From NCBI GenBank assembly GCA_963800255.1, contig CAWDAK010000006.1, positions 1 to 64,000 on the forward strand: DNA of 64,000 nucleotides, in the 5' to 3' direction. The stretch's first letter is position 1; each line of letters begins with the position of its first letter. Source of the stretch: DATFVA01 sp963800255 (GTDB lineage: Bacteria > Bacteroidota > Ignavibacteria > Ignavibacteriales > Ignavibacteriaceae). Below the pieces are notes generated by a model. It was not told where the DNA came from. It ran no database searches and worked only from the letters and a program-made list of their open reading frames with translations. Shown one piece after another: positions 8,663 through 17,654 of the stretch. The position numbers and the translations under genes are program-made.

Positions 8663-9826
8663 TTATCCCTGGATGGAATTCCACAAAGATTTACTGCCGT
8701 AACCTAGTTTATCCCACCACTTTAGAAGCATAGTATTGTTGCCGTCTTTAATACCCTTAAACGTTACACCGTCGGGCGGGTTAACGAACTCTGCCAGTTT
8801 GTCATAAATCGGTCTTACATCTCCGGGATCTGCGTCGCGCAGGAGGTACCAAAGGCTCAGTGCATCCTGCCTGCCGGCATTATCAAGCAGGGTTGTAAGG
8901 ACTTCTTCTGTGGCATTACCAAAATCCAGTTTTGATAAAGCTTCCTTAAATTCTTCGCCGGCACTTAAACGGTACGGAGTGCCCGGCTCTTTGTCTTTAA
9001 CTGTATTGCACACGGCTCCTGCCGGTACAATTTCATTCTCTCCTCCTGATTGAATTATAATGCTTCCCGAGGTTACACTGAATAATGTGCTGCCGTTTTT
9101 ATTTACCTCAATTGAATAATTGCCGCCGAGATCAAGTGAAGATGCCGAAGGCGTTACAACCGATAGCATTTTTGGCGAACCTGGAGTGTTAGCAGTTATT
9201 TTGCCGGATTGGAGGTAAATTTTATAATCGGGCTCCATAGTGTCAAGAAGTTTAAGGGCGCTGCCGGGATTAACATCTACTTCTCCTGCCAGCCCTGCTT
9301 CCAGTCTTGCACTTGAATGTGAATCGGTTTTCAGCCATTCGCCCGTGGGAAGGCTGCCTGTTCCGCTGATTTTTTCGTTTCCGGCTGTAGGGGATCCCTT
9401 TAAACTTTCAACTTCCCAGAAAGAGGGACTGGACCTGTAGTAATATAAAACTGAAATTAATACAGCTACCAGGATGGCACTTAACGGCGCTCCTATAGCA
9501 ATCCACTTCGACCTGAGTACCCTATGCCTTAGCTTCACCTTGTAGCGTGGATCCTCCCTGCTTTTTAAGGGATTGTAAAGTATTGTTGGAAGATTAAAAT
9601 GGGGATCGTAATCGTTAGCCTCGGATGCGGTTTCCCAGAACCCTTCCCCATGGTGGATCTCCTTGCGGATGGTTCCGGATGATTTGTGTGTTAAACGCAG
9701 CTCCCTTGCCTTTTTCCTGCATGAACTGCAATTGTTCAGATGAAATGAAATCTCTTTCCTCATTTCATTAATCAGCTTACCACCAATGTAATCATCAAGG
9801 TAATATTTAACTTCTCTGCATTTCAT
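8663..9826 (-). CDS. Zinc-finger anti-sigma-like membrane protein with FecR-type domain
   Basis: The 387-residue protein begins with a putative anti-sigma zinc finger (Cys3, His29, Cys33, Cys36). A cytoplasmic linker and a single membrane helix (about residues 112-130, IAIGAPLSAILVAVLISVL) follow. Outside lies a FecR-like beta domain (about 140-270, with SGSIIIQSGGENEIVPAGAV) and an alpha-helical C-terminus. This is the architecture of a transmembrane regulator that holds an ECF sigma factor and responds to an envelope signal. No sigma factor gene is adjacent, which is unusual for the type. The gene stands alone between two spacers. Confidence 0.75.
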   Translation of the reverse strand: MKCREVKYYLDDYIGGKLINEMRKEISFHLNNCSSCRKKARELRLTHKSSGTIRKEIHHGEGFWETASEANDYDPHFNLPTILYNPLKSREDPRYKVKLRHRVLRSKWIAIGAPLSAILVAVLISVLYYYRSSPSFWEVESLKGSPTAGNEKISGTGSLPTGEWLKTDSHSSARLEAGLAGEVDVNPGSALKLLDTMEPDYKIYLQSGKITANTPGSPKMLSVVTPSASSLDLGGNYSIEVNKNGSTLFSVTSGSIIIQSGGENEIVPAGAVCNTVKDKEPGTPYRLSAGEEFKEALSKLDFGNATEEVLTTLLDNAGRQDALSLWYLLRDADPGDVRPIYDKLAEFVNPPDGVTFKGIKDGNNTMLLKWWDKLGYGSKSLWNSIQG

Positions 9827-10229
9827 GGTTTTCAGGTTATTTATAACGCTTCTTTCAATTTAAAAAGATATAGAAAACATTTAATGCTTTTTTTTTACCA
9901 TTTGCCGAAGCGCAAATATATTAGCTTCGGGAGATAAAAATCCGCAGGAAGTGCTGCTGACACAACTTGGAAAATAGTTTTTTTATTGTATTCTGATCCT
10001 GAATAACAACATAAGCTAATTTAATATTTGAAGCAACAAAATAATGCTCGATCATCCTCAATAATTGCCGTTTATTATGTTTTTTGGCACTGCAGTAAAT
10101 TTTTTGCTTGACTTCGTTTTATTAGTGTGTATTTTCACCTTCACAATACTATCGTAATATCCTTTTTTTAATTAATGCCGGTTTTATAAAACCGGTTCTC
10201 CCTATAATATAAATTTGGAGTAATGTGTA
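9827..10229. other. 403-base spacer between divergent genes, with two palindromes
   Basis: No coding region is seen. The spacer must contain the promoters of the leftward anti-sigma gene and the rightward membrane-protein gene. A hairpin CCGAAGC/GCTTCGG (9905-9911 and 9924-9930, 12-base loop) lies near the anti-sigma start. The perfect palindrome listed separately lies near the other gene. Confidence 0.5.
10178..10195. promoter_or_regulatory. Perfect 18-bp palindrome upstream of the DUF2269-like gene
   Basis: CCGGTTTTATAAAACCGG is fully self-complementary and ends 34 bases before the ATG at 10230. It is a candidate operator for a dimeric regulator. It has no T-run and so is not a typical terminator. 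Confidence 0.45.
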
Positions 10230-10790
10230 ATGAGTATGTATATCATTGCCCTGTTTATTCATATATCCGGGGCCCTGGCAATGTTTGCGGGATTAGGGAT
10301 TGAGGGTGTAGTTTTCATGAATCTTAAAAGTGCTTCTGCTCCTCAGGATGCTCTTCCCTGGCTGTCATCAATGAAGATCCTGCGTATTGTTTTCGCCTAT
10401 TCTGGTGTTTCTCTGTTAATTACTGGAATTTATCTTGTTGCCTCTTCCTGGGGATGGACCGCCTGGGTTATAACGGGGCTTGTTCTTTTTACTGCTCTCT
10501 CAGCTTATGGCTCTGCAACCGGAAGAAAAATTGCCATATCAATCTCTTCGCTTATTAAAACCGAAAGCAGGTCAATTCCATCGGATGTTAAGAAAGTGAT
10601 AGCCAGCCCTTTCCTGATGACAACTTATAAATTGAAAATAACAATCGGCCTGGGTATTATTTTTATGATGACAACTAAGCCCGGCTGGATCGGTACTATC
10701 GTAATTACAGCATCTGCAATCGCTGCCGGAATACTGCTCGACCTCCCTCTAAGGATGAAGTCAGATATTAAAGAACTTGAATCTGCCTGA
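10230..10790 (+). CDS. Multi-pass membrane protein, DUF2269-like
   Basis: A 186-residue integral membrane protein with about four helices: IIALFIHISGALAMFAGLG, ILRIVFAYSGVSLLITGIYL, WVITGLVLFTALSAYG and the pair near residues 135-170. The opening IHISGALAMFAGLGIEG and the overall size resemble DUF2269 integral membrane proteins; assignment is by resemblance only. No catalytic or cofactor motif was found. GGAG at 10217-10220 precedes the start. A response regulator gene follows after 48 bases in the same direction and may be cotranscribed. Confidence 0.65.
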   Translation: MSMYIIALFIHISGALAMFAGLGIEGVVFMNLKSASAPQDALPWLSSMKILRIVFAYSGVSLLITGIYLVASSWGWTAWVITGLVLFTALSAYGSATGRKIAISISSLIKTESRSIPSDVKKVIASPFLMTTYKLKITIGLGIIFMMTTKPGWIGTIVITASAIAAGILLDLPLRMKSDIKELESA

Positions 10791-10838
10791 ACAATTTAGG
10801 AATTTGCCGGTATCAATAATTAAATACTTGATATCGGT

Positions 10839-11519
10839 ATGCCTAATATTCTTATTGTTGAAGATGAGCCTAATATGAGGCTTGGACTGAAGGATAACCT
10901 TGAGTTCGAGGGTTATGAGGTTGATTTTGCTGCTGATGGTGAAGCAGGACTCGCAAAGATAATTGATAATACTTATGACCTTGTTCTCCTGGATGTTATG
11001 ATGCCCAAAATGTCGGGTTTTGATGTTTGTAAAACCATAAGAAAAAAAGGTATCACCACTCCGGTCATCCTCCTTACAGCTAAAGATCAGGAAATTGATA
11101 AGGTGCTGGGACTGGAGCTGGGCGCAGATGATTATGTTACCAAACCTTTCAGCCTCCGTGAACTGCTTGCCAGGATAAAGGCTGTATTGAGGAGAGGGGA
11201 AAACCTTAGAAAAGATGATAGCAGGGTTCAGATAGGTCGAATTGATGTGAATTTTCAGAATTATGCTGCCTTTGAAAACGAAGAGCCTGTCCAGATGTCG
11301 CATAAAGAATTTGAGATACTGAACTATTTGTGGAAACACCGGAACGCAACTGTTAGCCGCGACGATTTGCTTGAAAAAATCTGGGGCTACGATGAAAGTC
11401 CCTCTACACGCACAGTTGATAATTTTATTGTTAAACTTCGACAAAAAACCGAACGGGATCCGAACCATCCGCAGGTTATCATTACAGTTCACGGAATTGG
11501 CTACAAATTACTGGATTAA
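10839..11519 (+). CDS. OmpR/PhoB-family response regulator (orphan)
   Basis: The 226-residue protein has an N-terminal receiver domain with the acidic pocket VEDE, the phosphoacceptor Asp52 (LLDVMMP), the switch Thr/Lys (LLTAKD; VTKPF), and a C-terminal winged-helix DNA-binding domain from about residue 130. The wing region ends ITVHGIGYKLLD. It is a DNA-binding transcription factor activated by phosphorylation. No histidine kinase gene is adjacent; the nearest kinase in the window pairs with a different regulator at 44.8 kb. It follows a membrane-protein gene and is followed by a TPR gene. Confidence 0.9.
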   Translation: MPNILIVEDEPNMRLGLKDNLEFEGYEVDFAADGEAGLAKIIDNTYDLVLLDVMMPKMSGFDVCKTIRKKGITTPVILLTAKDQEIDKVLGLELGADDYVTKPFSLRELLARIKAVLRRGENLRKDDSRVQIGRIDVNFQNYAAFENEEPVQMSHKEFEILNYLWKHRNATVSRDDLLEKIWGYDESPSTRTVDNFIVKLRQKTERDPNHPQVIITVHGIGYKLLD

Positions 11520-11649
11520 AGCGGCTTATCACCTTTCTTCTCTAATGTGATTTAAATTATAGTTTATTGGGGCGTATTTGCCTTAATTGCTTAAGAATTC
11601 CTGAAAGGGAGTTTTTTACCTTAAATATGTTATACGCATGAGGATAAAT

Positions 11650-12039
11650 ATGCAGATTAATAAACGCAGCGAAATCGAGCTGGAAAAATTTACCAGGGAA
11701 ATTGAAGATAATCCGTTCGATTCAATGGCTTATTATAAAAGAGCTACGCTTAAAGCTGAAATGGGCGATCTTGCAGGCGCCAGTCAGGATTTTAAAAAAT
11801 CAATCGAACTGGAAATGCAGGAGGCCCGTGAATTCTTTCAGCTGGGGGTAAATAAATATAAAAAGGGAAACCTTCGCGAAGCATCTACATTGTTCGACAA
11901 GGCAATAGCGCTCGACTGGCGGTTTGCTGAAGCCTATTACCAGAGAGGCAAAATAAAAATTGATCTTGGCGATTATTCCGCCGCCATGGAAGATTTCAGT
12001 ACTGCTATTAAACTTAATAAAGATCTGAAGTTCTCCTGA
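11650..12039 (+). CDS. Small TPR-repeat protein
   Basis: The 129-residue protein is made of about three tetratricopeptide repeats. One example is AYYKRATLKAEMGDLAGASQDFKKSIEL, which runs from about residue 27, and a later one contains AYYQRGKIKIDLGDYSAAMEDF. TPR domains bind other proteins or peptides. There is no signal peptide, so it is probably cytoplasmic. The ATG at 11650 is preferred because AGG lies six bases before it; the ATG at 11638 overlaps that site. Its partner is unknown. Confidence 0.75.
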   Translation: MQINKRSEIELEKFTREIEDNPFDSMAYYKRATLKAEMGDLAGASQDFKKSIELEMQEAREFFQLGVNKYKKGNLREASTLFDKAIALDWRFAEAYYQRGKIKIDLGDYSAAMEDFSTAIKLNKDLKFS

Positions 12040-12383
12040 GGTAAGCTGCATTACTAATTCCATGACAATTTTTTACAATTAATTACCAAGCCCTGACAAT
12101 TCCTTAATCCGTGTAATTTAATTTTTCCCCGGAATTATTATACCGGCTGGTTTAACCTCCGGCATTTCCTTCCAGTATTTTATTAGTAATAACACTCATT
12201 GAAAACAAATGTAATTAAGGCTTAGCAAATCATAAGGAAAAAATTCCGCATAATTCTTTTTTACATGACAATTAATTACATCGCTTTACTATAGTATGAC
12301 ACCTGGTACGTTTCGATCCTTTAGATTGGCAGTAGAAGTTAAATAAAAATAATACTTCACTTAATCATCAAAGGAGAAATAAA
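12040..12383. repeat. Non-coding spacer with repeated TGACAATT/ACAATTAATTAC motifs
   Basis: No gene is seen in these 344 bases. TGACAATT occurs at 12063, 12094 and 12266, and ACAATTAATTAC occurs exactly twice (12075-12086 and 12268-12279). The repeats lie upstream of the HEAT-repeat gene at 12384 and could be regulator sites; alternatively they reflect AT-rich composition. Confidence 0.4.
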
Positions 12384-12776
12384 ATGAAATCAGTTGCAAC
12401 TTTGGCAGTTATACTTGCTCTTGTTTTGAGCGCAAACATCGGTCTTAGAGCCCAGAGCAGTAATTACAAAAATATAAATGAGCATTCTCTTCAATCCTTA
12501 AAAGAAGGAATTAAATCTGATAATCCGGGTCTCCGGAAAAGCGCTATTTATCTTGCAGGGTATTATAAGATAGATGAGGCTGTGGAAACGCTTGTTGAGG
12601 AACTGGAAAAAGTAAAGGATCCTTCAACCAGGGTATTAATTGCGCTGTCTCTTTATAATATCGGAACCCGTGATGGAATGGAAGCCGTGAAAGCTCTGGC
12701 TGCAAATGATAAGGATATTAAAGTAAAGAGAATGAGTACGGCATTATACAAACAATATGCAGATATAAATGAATAA
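12384..12776 (+). CDS. Exported HEAT-repeat protein
   Basis: A 130-residue protein with a signal peptide (about residues 1-24, ending LRAQ) and alpha-helical HEAT-like repeats, e.g. SLKEGIKSDNPGLRKSAIYL, then DPSTRVLIALSLYNIG and DIKVKRMSTALYKQYAD. The domain probably binds a protein partner in the periplasm. AAAGGAGAAATAAA precedes the ATG, a good ribosome-binding site. The next gene, a lipoprotein with two beta-sandwich domains, starts 24 bases later and is likely cotranscribed. Similar short HEAT proteins are common in Ignavibacteria, but their role is unknown to me. Confidence 0.75.
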   Translation: MKSVATLAVILALVLSANIGLRAQSSNYKNINEHSLQSLKEGIKSDNPGLRKSAIYLAGYYKIDEAVETLVEELEKVKDPSTRVLIALSLYNIGTRDGMEAVKALAANDKDIKVKRMSTALYKQYADINE

Positions 12777-12799
12777 TGTAATCATTCAGAAAAACTGTT

Positions 12800-13870
12800 A
12801 TGTACACCTGGTCAATTAAAATAATTTTCGGAAGCCTGTTAGCTTTACTGTTCCTTACTATAGCAGGCTGTTATGAGGAAGTGCAGAATCCGCCGAACCC
12901 GTCTGAATGGAAACAGGTTGTTGATCTTTCCGGGGTCTGGAAGTTTTCAGTAGGCGACAACCAGGATTGGGCAGAGGCTGACTTCAACGATGATAACTGG
13001 GAAAAGATTGAGGTTCCTTCTTCCTGGGAAAATCAGGGTTTCCATGGTTATGATGGTTATGGCTGGTACAGGAATACGTTCACTATCCCTGAAAGATATA
13101 AAAATGAAACTGTATACCTTTTCCTGGGATTTATAGACGATATTGACCAGGTTTACATCAACGGCAAAAAGGTAGGTTTTTCTGGATCATTTCCTCCGCA
13201 TTATGAAACAGCTTACAATGTGAACAGAAGATATCCCATTGCTTCAACGGTGTTTAACTACGGTGCTGCTAATACGATCTCAGTAAGGGTTTATGATGAT
13301 GAGCTTGAAGGTGGAATTGTGAGGGGGGATATTGGTTTTTATGTGCCTGAATATTTTATGGAAAACGGGATAAATCTTACTGGCACCTGGAAATTTCAAA
13401 CCGGTGATGACCCTGAATGGAAGAAAGAGGATTACAGCGACAGCAGCTGGGTTGATCTGATCGTTCCGGGATACTGGGAAAATCAGGGCTTCTATGATTA
13501 CGATGGTTATGCCTGGTACCGGAAAAATGTTTTTGTTCCGCTGAAATACAAAAATGAAAAGCTTATCCTTGTGTTGGGAAAAATTGATGATATTGATGAG
13601 GCATATATAAACGGAAAGCTCGTTGGTTCAACCGGGAACTTTGATGCAAGGGATTTAGGTGATAATTATCAGAAGCTCAGAGCTTACTACCTTTCTGAAA
13701 ATGATTTTAAATTTGGAGAAACAAACCTTATCTCTGTAAGAGTGTATGATGGATTTAAAGAAGGTGGAATTTATGAGGGCCCTGTAATGATTGTACCGCA
13801 GAAGGATTACAGGGAGTACTGGAATAAAATAAGACGGGCCAACAATTTCATTGATAAACTTTTTGAATAG
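12800..13870 (+). CDS. Lipoprotein with two tandem GH2-type sugar-binding-like domains
   Basis: The 356-residue protein has a lipobox (LTIAGC, lipid-modified Cys near residue 24). Two homologous beta-sandwich domains of about 160 residues follow. Each reads LSGVWKF or LTGTWKF near its start, then ENQGF..YDGY.WYR, then IDDID..YINGK..G, then ISVRVYDD or ISVRVYDG. This matches the N-terminal jelly-roll (sugar-binding, galactose-binding-like) domain of glycoside hydrolase family 2, but there is no TIM-barrel catalytic domain. It is a probable surface or periplasmic glycan-binding protein. It lies 24 bases after the HEAT-repeat gene. Confidence 0.8.
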   Translation: MYTWSIKIIFGSLLALLFLTIAGCYEEVQNPPNPSEWKQVVDLSGVWKFSVGDNQDWAEADFNDDNWEKIEVPSSWENQGFHGYDGYGWYRNTFTIPERYKNETVYLFLGFIDDIDQVYINGKKVGFSGSFPPHYETAYNVNRRYPIASTVFNYGAANTISVRVYDDELEGGIVRGDIGFYVPEYFMENGINLTGTWKFQTGDDPEWKKEDYSDSSWVDLIVPGYWENQGFYDYDGYAWYRKNVFVPLKYKNEKLILVLGKIDDIDEAYINGKLVGSTGNFDARDLGDNYQKLRAYYLSENDFKFGETNLISVRVYDGFKEGGIYEGPVMIVPQKDYREYWNKIRRANNFIDKLFE

Positions 13871-14034
13871 TCTGCTGGCAAACAAACTTCTAATCTGAAT
13901 AATATTTTCCATCCAATTTCTTTACTATTTTAGATTTCCTTAGTATTTTCACCACCGGTCAGGAAATATAGCCAGTTTGCGCCCCGCTTTCTGATCTGAA
14001 TTATTTACCCAATTTTTATGTGAAAGGATAATCC

Positions 14035-17000
14035 TTGAAAAACCTCTACCTCTTTATGCTGATAATTATTTCAGTACTTATATTACCTGTTAACTTGCTT
14101 GCTCAAAAACAGCAGCAAAGCCGCGGAATTGAAATCGCACCTGAAGAATCAGAACAGTTTATCACTCAAAATAATATGAGGGTAAATGCCGGGAATGGTG
14201 TTCCTGCCGCAGTCTACCAGCTCAATTATAAAGTTAATCCTGATTCTCCTGAAAAAATGGCAAAACAATTTTTGCAGGAAAATCATACTATGCTTCACCT
14301 TCGGTCAGATCTTAACGATTTGAAATACACCGGTATGAGAGAAACCCCCGGCGGATATCATGTTCATTTCACACAGTATATAGGTGAGTTTCCTGTTGAG
14401 GGTTCAGATGTTAATGTTACCATCAATAAAAATAATAACGTTGTGTTCCTTGCCAGCGGATATAAGGTTCAGTACGGAACAAAGAATAATATTGACCTGG
14501 CTGACCTGAGAGTTTCTGCAGATGATGCACTTACGATGGCAAAAAATTATCTTGGCGCTGCTCAGAACATAAGCTTCCAGAAAAAAGAAACCGTAATTTA
14601 TTATAACAAGGGAAGCTTTACACCTGTTCAGAAAATAAATATCGTTCCTTCTGAAGGGATTACGGGCGACTGGGAAATATTGGTTGATGCACATACAGGT
14701 GAAATAATTAAGGCTGTTGATAATGCATGCTATTATGGAGGTGAAGGATTAACAGCTGTTGACGGAAGCGGCTGGGTATTTGATCCCGACCCTATTACTC
14801 ACGGTAGGGCCCTATACGGTTCCAGCGGTTTTGTTGATAATAGTGATGCAGATTCCGACTCGCTGACTGCCAATCTGGAAACCAGGGTGCTTCACGATAT
14901 CAGCTTCGATGGATCTAATTACTCGCTTGTTGGTCCTTATGCGGAGATAAGGGATTTTGAAGCCCCGTATACCGGGCTGCATACCAATGCTACCAGCGAT
15001 TTTCATTTTACCAGGAGCAGCGATAATTTCGAAGCTGTTAACGTGTATTTCCATATCGATAATGCAATGAGATATATAAATGAAACGCTCGGAATGGCTT
15101 TGATGCCTTTTCAATATACCGGCGGCGTGAGGTTCGATCCTCATGGCCTGAGCGGCGATGATAACTCTCATTACCTCCCTACAACCGGAAGTATAGCTTA
15201 TGGAGACGGGGGAGTTGATGATGCAGAAGACTTCGGCGTTGTTACTCACGAACTCGGGCACGGGCTGCACGACTGGCTGACTAACGGAAATCTCTCCCAG
15301 GTTCAGGGTCTCAGTGAAGGCTGCGGCGACTATTGGGCTTCTTCTTACCTGAGAAGTACCGGCTACTGGACCTCTTCAGATCCTTCTTATAACTGGGTTT
15401 TTATATGGGATGGACATAATCCATTCTGGGCCGGAAGGATTACTAATTATACGGCTCATTATCCTGAGGGTTTAACCGGAACTATCCATACCGATGGCCA
15501 GATGTGGGCATCTTCATTAATGTCTATTTATGATCTGATAGGCCGTACGGCAACTGACAAAGATTTCCTGGAAGCTCTTTCAATGACAAGCGGCGGATCT
15601 AACCAGCAGGACGCTGCGTACGCTTTCATTACTGCTGATCAAACTTTATTCGGTGGTTCTAATCTCACCTCAATCATTCCTGTGTTCCAGGATAGAGGCT
15701 ATATAGATTCCCCTGTAACTGCTGACTTCACAGCTGATGTTACAGGCGGAGAGGCTCCTTTAAATGTACAGTTTACAGACCTTTCAACTTCTGTAAATGG
15801 TCCTATTACTTCATGGGAATGGGACTTTAACAATGATGGTACTGTGGATTCTTATGATCAGAATCCAACATGGACCTATAACACTAACGGAAGTTTTACT
15901 GTTAAATTAACTGTTTCAGATGGCAGTGAAACTGACAGCGAAACCAAACCTGACTTCATCTCTGTTAATAGCGGTGTTTTTGTATGGGAAGGTGAGGCAA
16001 ACGGTGCTAACTACAGCGGCGCTGTTTATAAGGGATTACCTGCAGTCGCAGGGTTTTAATGTTGTTTATTCATCCTCTCCAACGCTCCCTTCTTCATTGC
16101 AGGGTTATGACGCTGCGTTTCTTTCCTATGGAAATTACGGCGGCGGAAACAATACTTCACTTGAGGATCCTGATGCTGCTGTTATAATAAATTACCTTCA
16201 GAGCGGAGGTGCAGTTTATCTTGAGGGTGGGGATGCGCTTGGGTATGATCAGAGCAGTAACTCTACTCTTCTGAATATGTTCGGTGTGGCATCAGCAAGC
16301 GATGGTTCTTCATCCGGGACTCCAGTTACAAATCTTGCGGGTCAGGCCGGCACGCTGACAGAAGGAATGAACTTTACAGCTTCAACTCAGCCGAATAATA
16401 CCTATATAGATTTGTATGTTCCCGGCACCGGATCATTGGCATTTACTCAGGCAGGTGTTGGAAATGTAGGTGTGCAGAATAATGGAACATCAGGACAAAG
16501 AACATTCTGTTTTTCTTACGCTCTTTCCTACCTTACTGATGCTTCCTCTCCCACAACCAAAGCAGATTTGCTCAATCAGATTGAGGGATTCTTCAACCTG
16601 GAGGTTCCTGTGGAACTTACTTCACTTTCAGCAAACATTGTAAATAATAACGTACAGCTGAACTGGCAGACTGCCACGGAAACAAATAACCGCGGGTTTG
16701 AGGTTGAAAGAAGTTCAGATAATAACAGCTTTACAAAAGTGGGGTTTGTTCCCGGAAGAGGCACTACAACTGAAAAGTCGTCTTACTCTTATATTGATAA
16801 AGATGCATCTGATGGTAAACTTTATTACCGGTTGAAGCAGGTTGATTTTAACGGTGCCTTTGAATATTCCGGAATAGTAGAAGTTAACTATACTATTCCT
16901 GTTGAATTTAATTTATCGCAGAATTATCCGAATCCATTCAACCCTTCTACAAAGATTAAGTTCAGTCTTGCAGCGGATTCAAAAGTTTCGATTAAAGTTT

Positions 17001-17179
17001 ACAACCTTCTCGGGCAGCAGATCGCTGTTCTTCTAAGCGGAGAATATGAAGCTGGAAGGCATGAAATAAATTTTGACGCTGCCTCGATGTCAAGCGGAAT
17101 TTATTTCTATGTAATAAATGCTGCAGGTAAGAACGGAAACAATTTTACCTCAACCAAAAAAATGACCTTGATGAAATAA
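14035..17179 (+). pseudogene. T9SS-sorted secreted metalloprotease (M36/M4-like) with PKD domain, frameshifted
   Basis: The first frame (14035-16059) carries a signal peptide, an FTP/PepSY-type propeptide (about residues 35-230) and the catalytic domain. The zinc motif is HELGH (405-409), with Glu428 in GLSEGCGDYW, an arrangement like fungalysin (M36) or thermolysin. A PKD domain follows (about 565-650, WEWDFNNDGTVDS). The second frame (ending 17179) continues with a flavodoxin/GATase-like stretch (AFLSYGNYGGG, GGAVYLEGGD), a beta-sandwich (LNWQTATETNNRGFEVERS) and a T9SS sorting domain (NYPNPFNPSTKIKF). Dropping one base near 16013-16025 joins the two into about 1047 residues. Both parts are clean, so it is either a recent lesion or a sequencing error. 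Confidence 0.85.
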
Positions 17180-17206
17180 CTGCTTAAAAATAGTTCTTAT
17201 ACAGAA

Positions 17207-17352
17207 GAGGCTGTCTCAAAAGCGCCATTCCGAATCTATTTCGGAATATGATTGAATTGTCATTCCGGATTCATTTCGGAATCTATTTGCGATTAGAACC
17301 TGAATCCGTTTCGGGTTGACAACATCAGACTTTTGAGACGGCCTCTTTTTTT
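17207..17352 (+). terminator. Cloverleaf-like hairpin element ending in a T-run
   Basis: An outer stem of 16 pairs (17207-17222 with 17330-17345, one G-U) closes a loop that itself holds three hairpins: ATTCCGAA/TTCGGAAT (17227-17247), ATTCCG/CGGAAT (17262-17282) and AATCCG/CGGGTT (17303-17317). Seven T residues follow (17346-17352), as in an intrinsic terminator. It lies 27 bases after the metalloprotease stop. The first two inner hairpins look like diverged direct copies. Repeats of the GGCTGTCTCAAAAG type are, to my recollection, widespread between genes in Bacteroidota. Confidence 0.75.
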
Positions 17353-17392
17353 ATTAATTCCATCCCCCTGTTAAAGCCCAAAAACGCCCCCA

Positions 17393-17480
17393 AATACTTC
17401 ATAAATACTTAGTGAATACGCAGTGAATACGCTTTGAATACGCAATGAAACCGCATTGAATACACCTTGATACCGCTCCT
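17393..17480 (+). repeat. 11-bp-period tandem array (consensus AATACGCARTG)
   Basis: Seven consecutive 11-base units run from 17393 to 17469, followed by a decayed eighth. Units 2-5 read AATACTTAGTG, AATACGCAGTG, AATACGCTTTG and AATACGCAATG. The period is not a multiple of three, so it is not coding, and is close to one DNA helical turn. The same units occur in the same order at 63885-63939. Confidence 0.85.
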
Positions 17481-17654
17481 AATCCAGAATAAACTAAGCC
17501 TTAAACTTAAACCCGGGTATCTAACAGGGTGGTTCTGAGATTTTTCAAAAACATTTCTTGACAGATATTATGCTTTTCATTAAGTTGTACCCCCAGTGAA
17601 GGGTTAATAGAATATATTGATACCCCGAATGGTTAATTATGGTATTGTCAGCAT

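Larger units (their letters stand above)
17180..17654. other. 475-base non-coding region with two repeat elements
   Basis: This gap holds the cloverleaf-like terminator element (17207-17352) and the 11-bp-period array (17393-17480), described separately, then a putative promoter for the TrmB-type gene. TTGACA (17558-17563) is followed after 17 bases by TAAGTTG (17581-17587), which fits a -35/-7 pair only approximately. No gene was found. Confidence 0.6.

Noticed and set aside
10761..11492. 243-codon minus-strand frame opposite the response regulator
   Set aside because: Antisense shadow of a well-defined receiver/winged-helix gene; the protein has no recognisable fold and no start context.
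14812..15270. Minus-strand frame opposite the metalloprotease
   Set aside because: It overlaps the catalytic domain coding strand, which carries the HELGH motif; the antisense peptide is not recognisable.
17393..17480. Possible CRISPR or coding tandem repeat
   Set aside because: Units are contiguous without spacers and the 11-bp period breaks codon phase.
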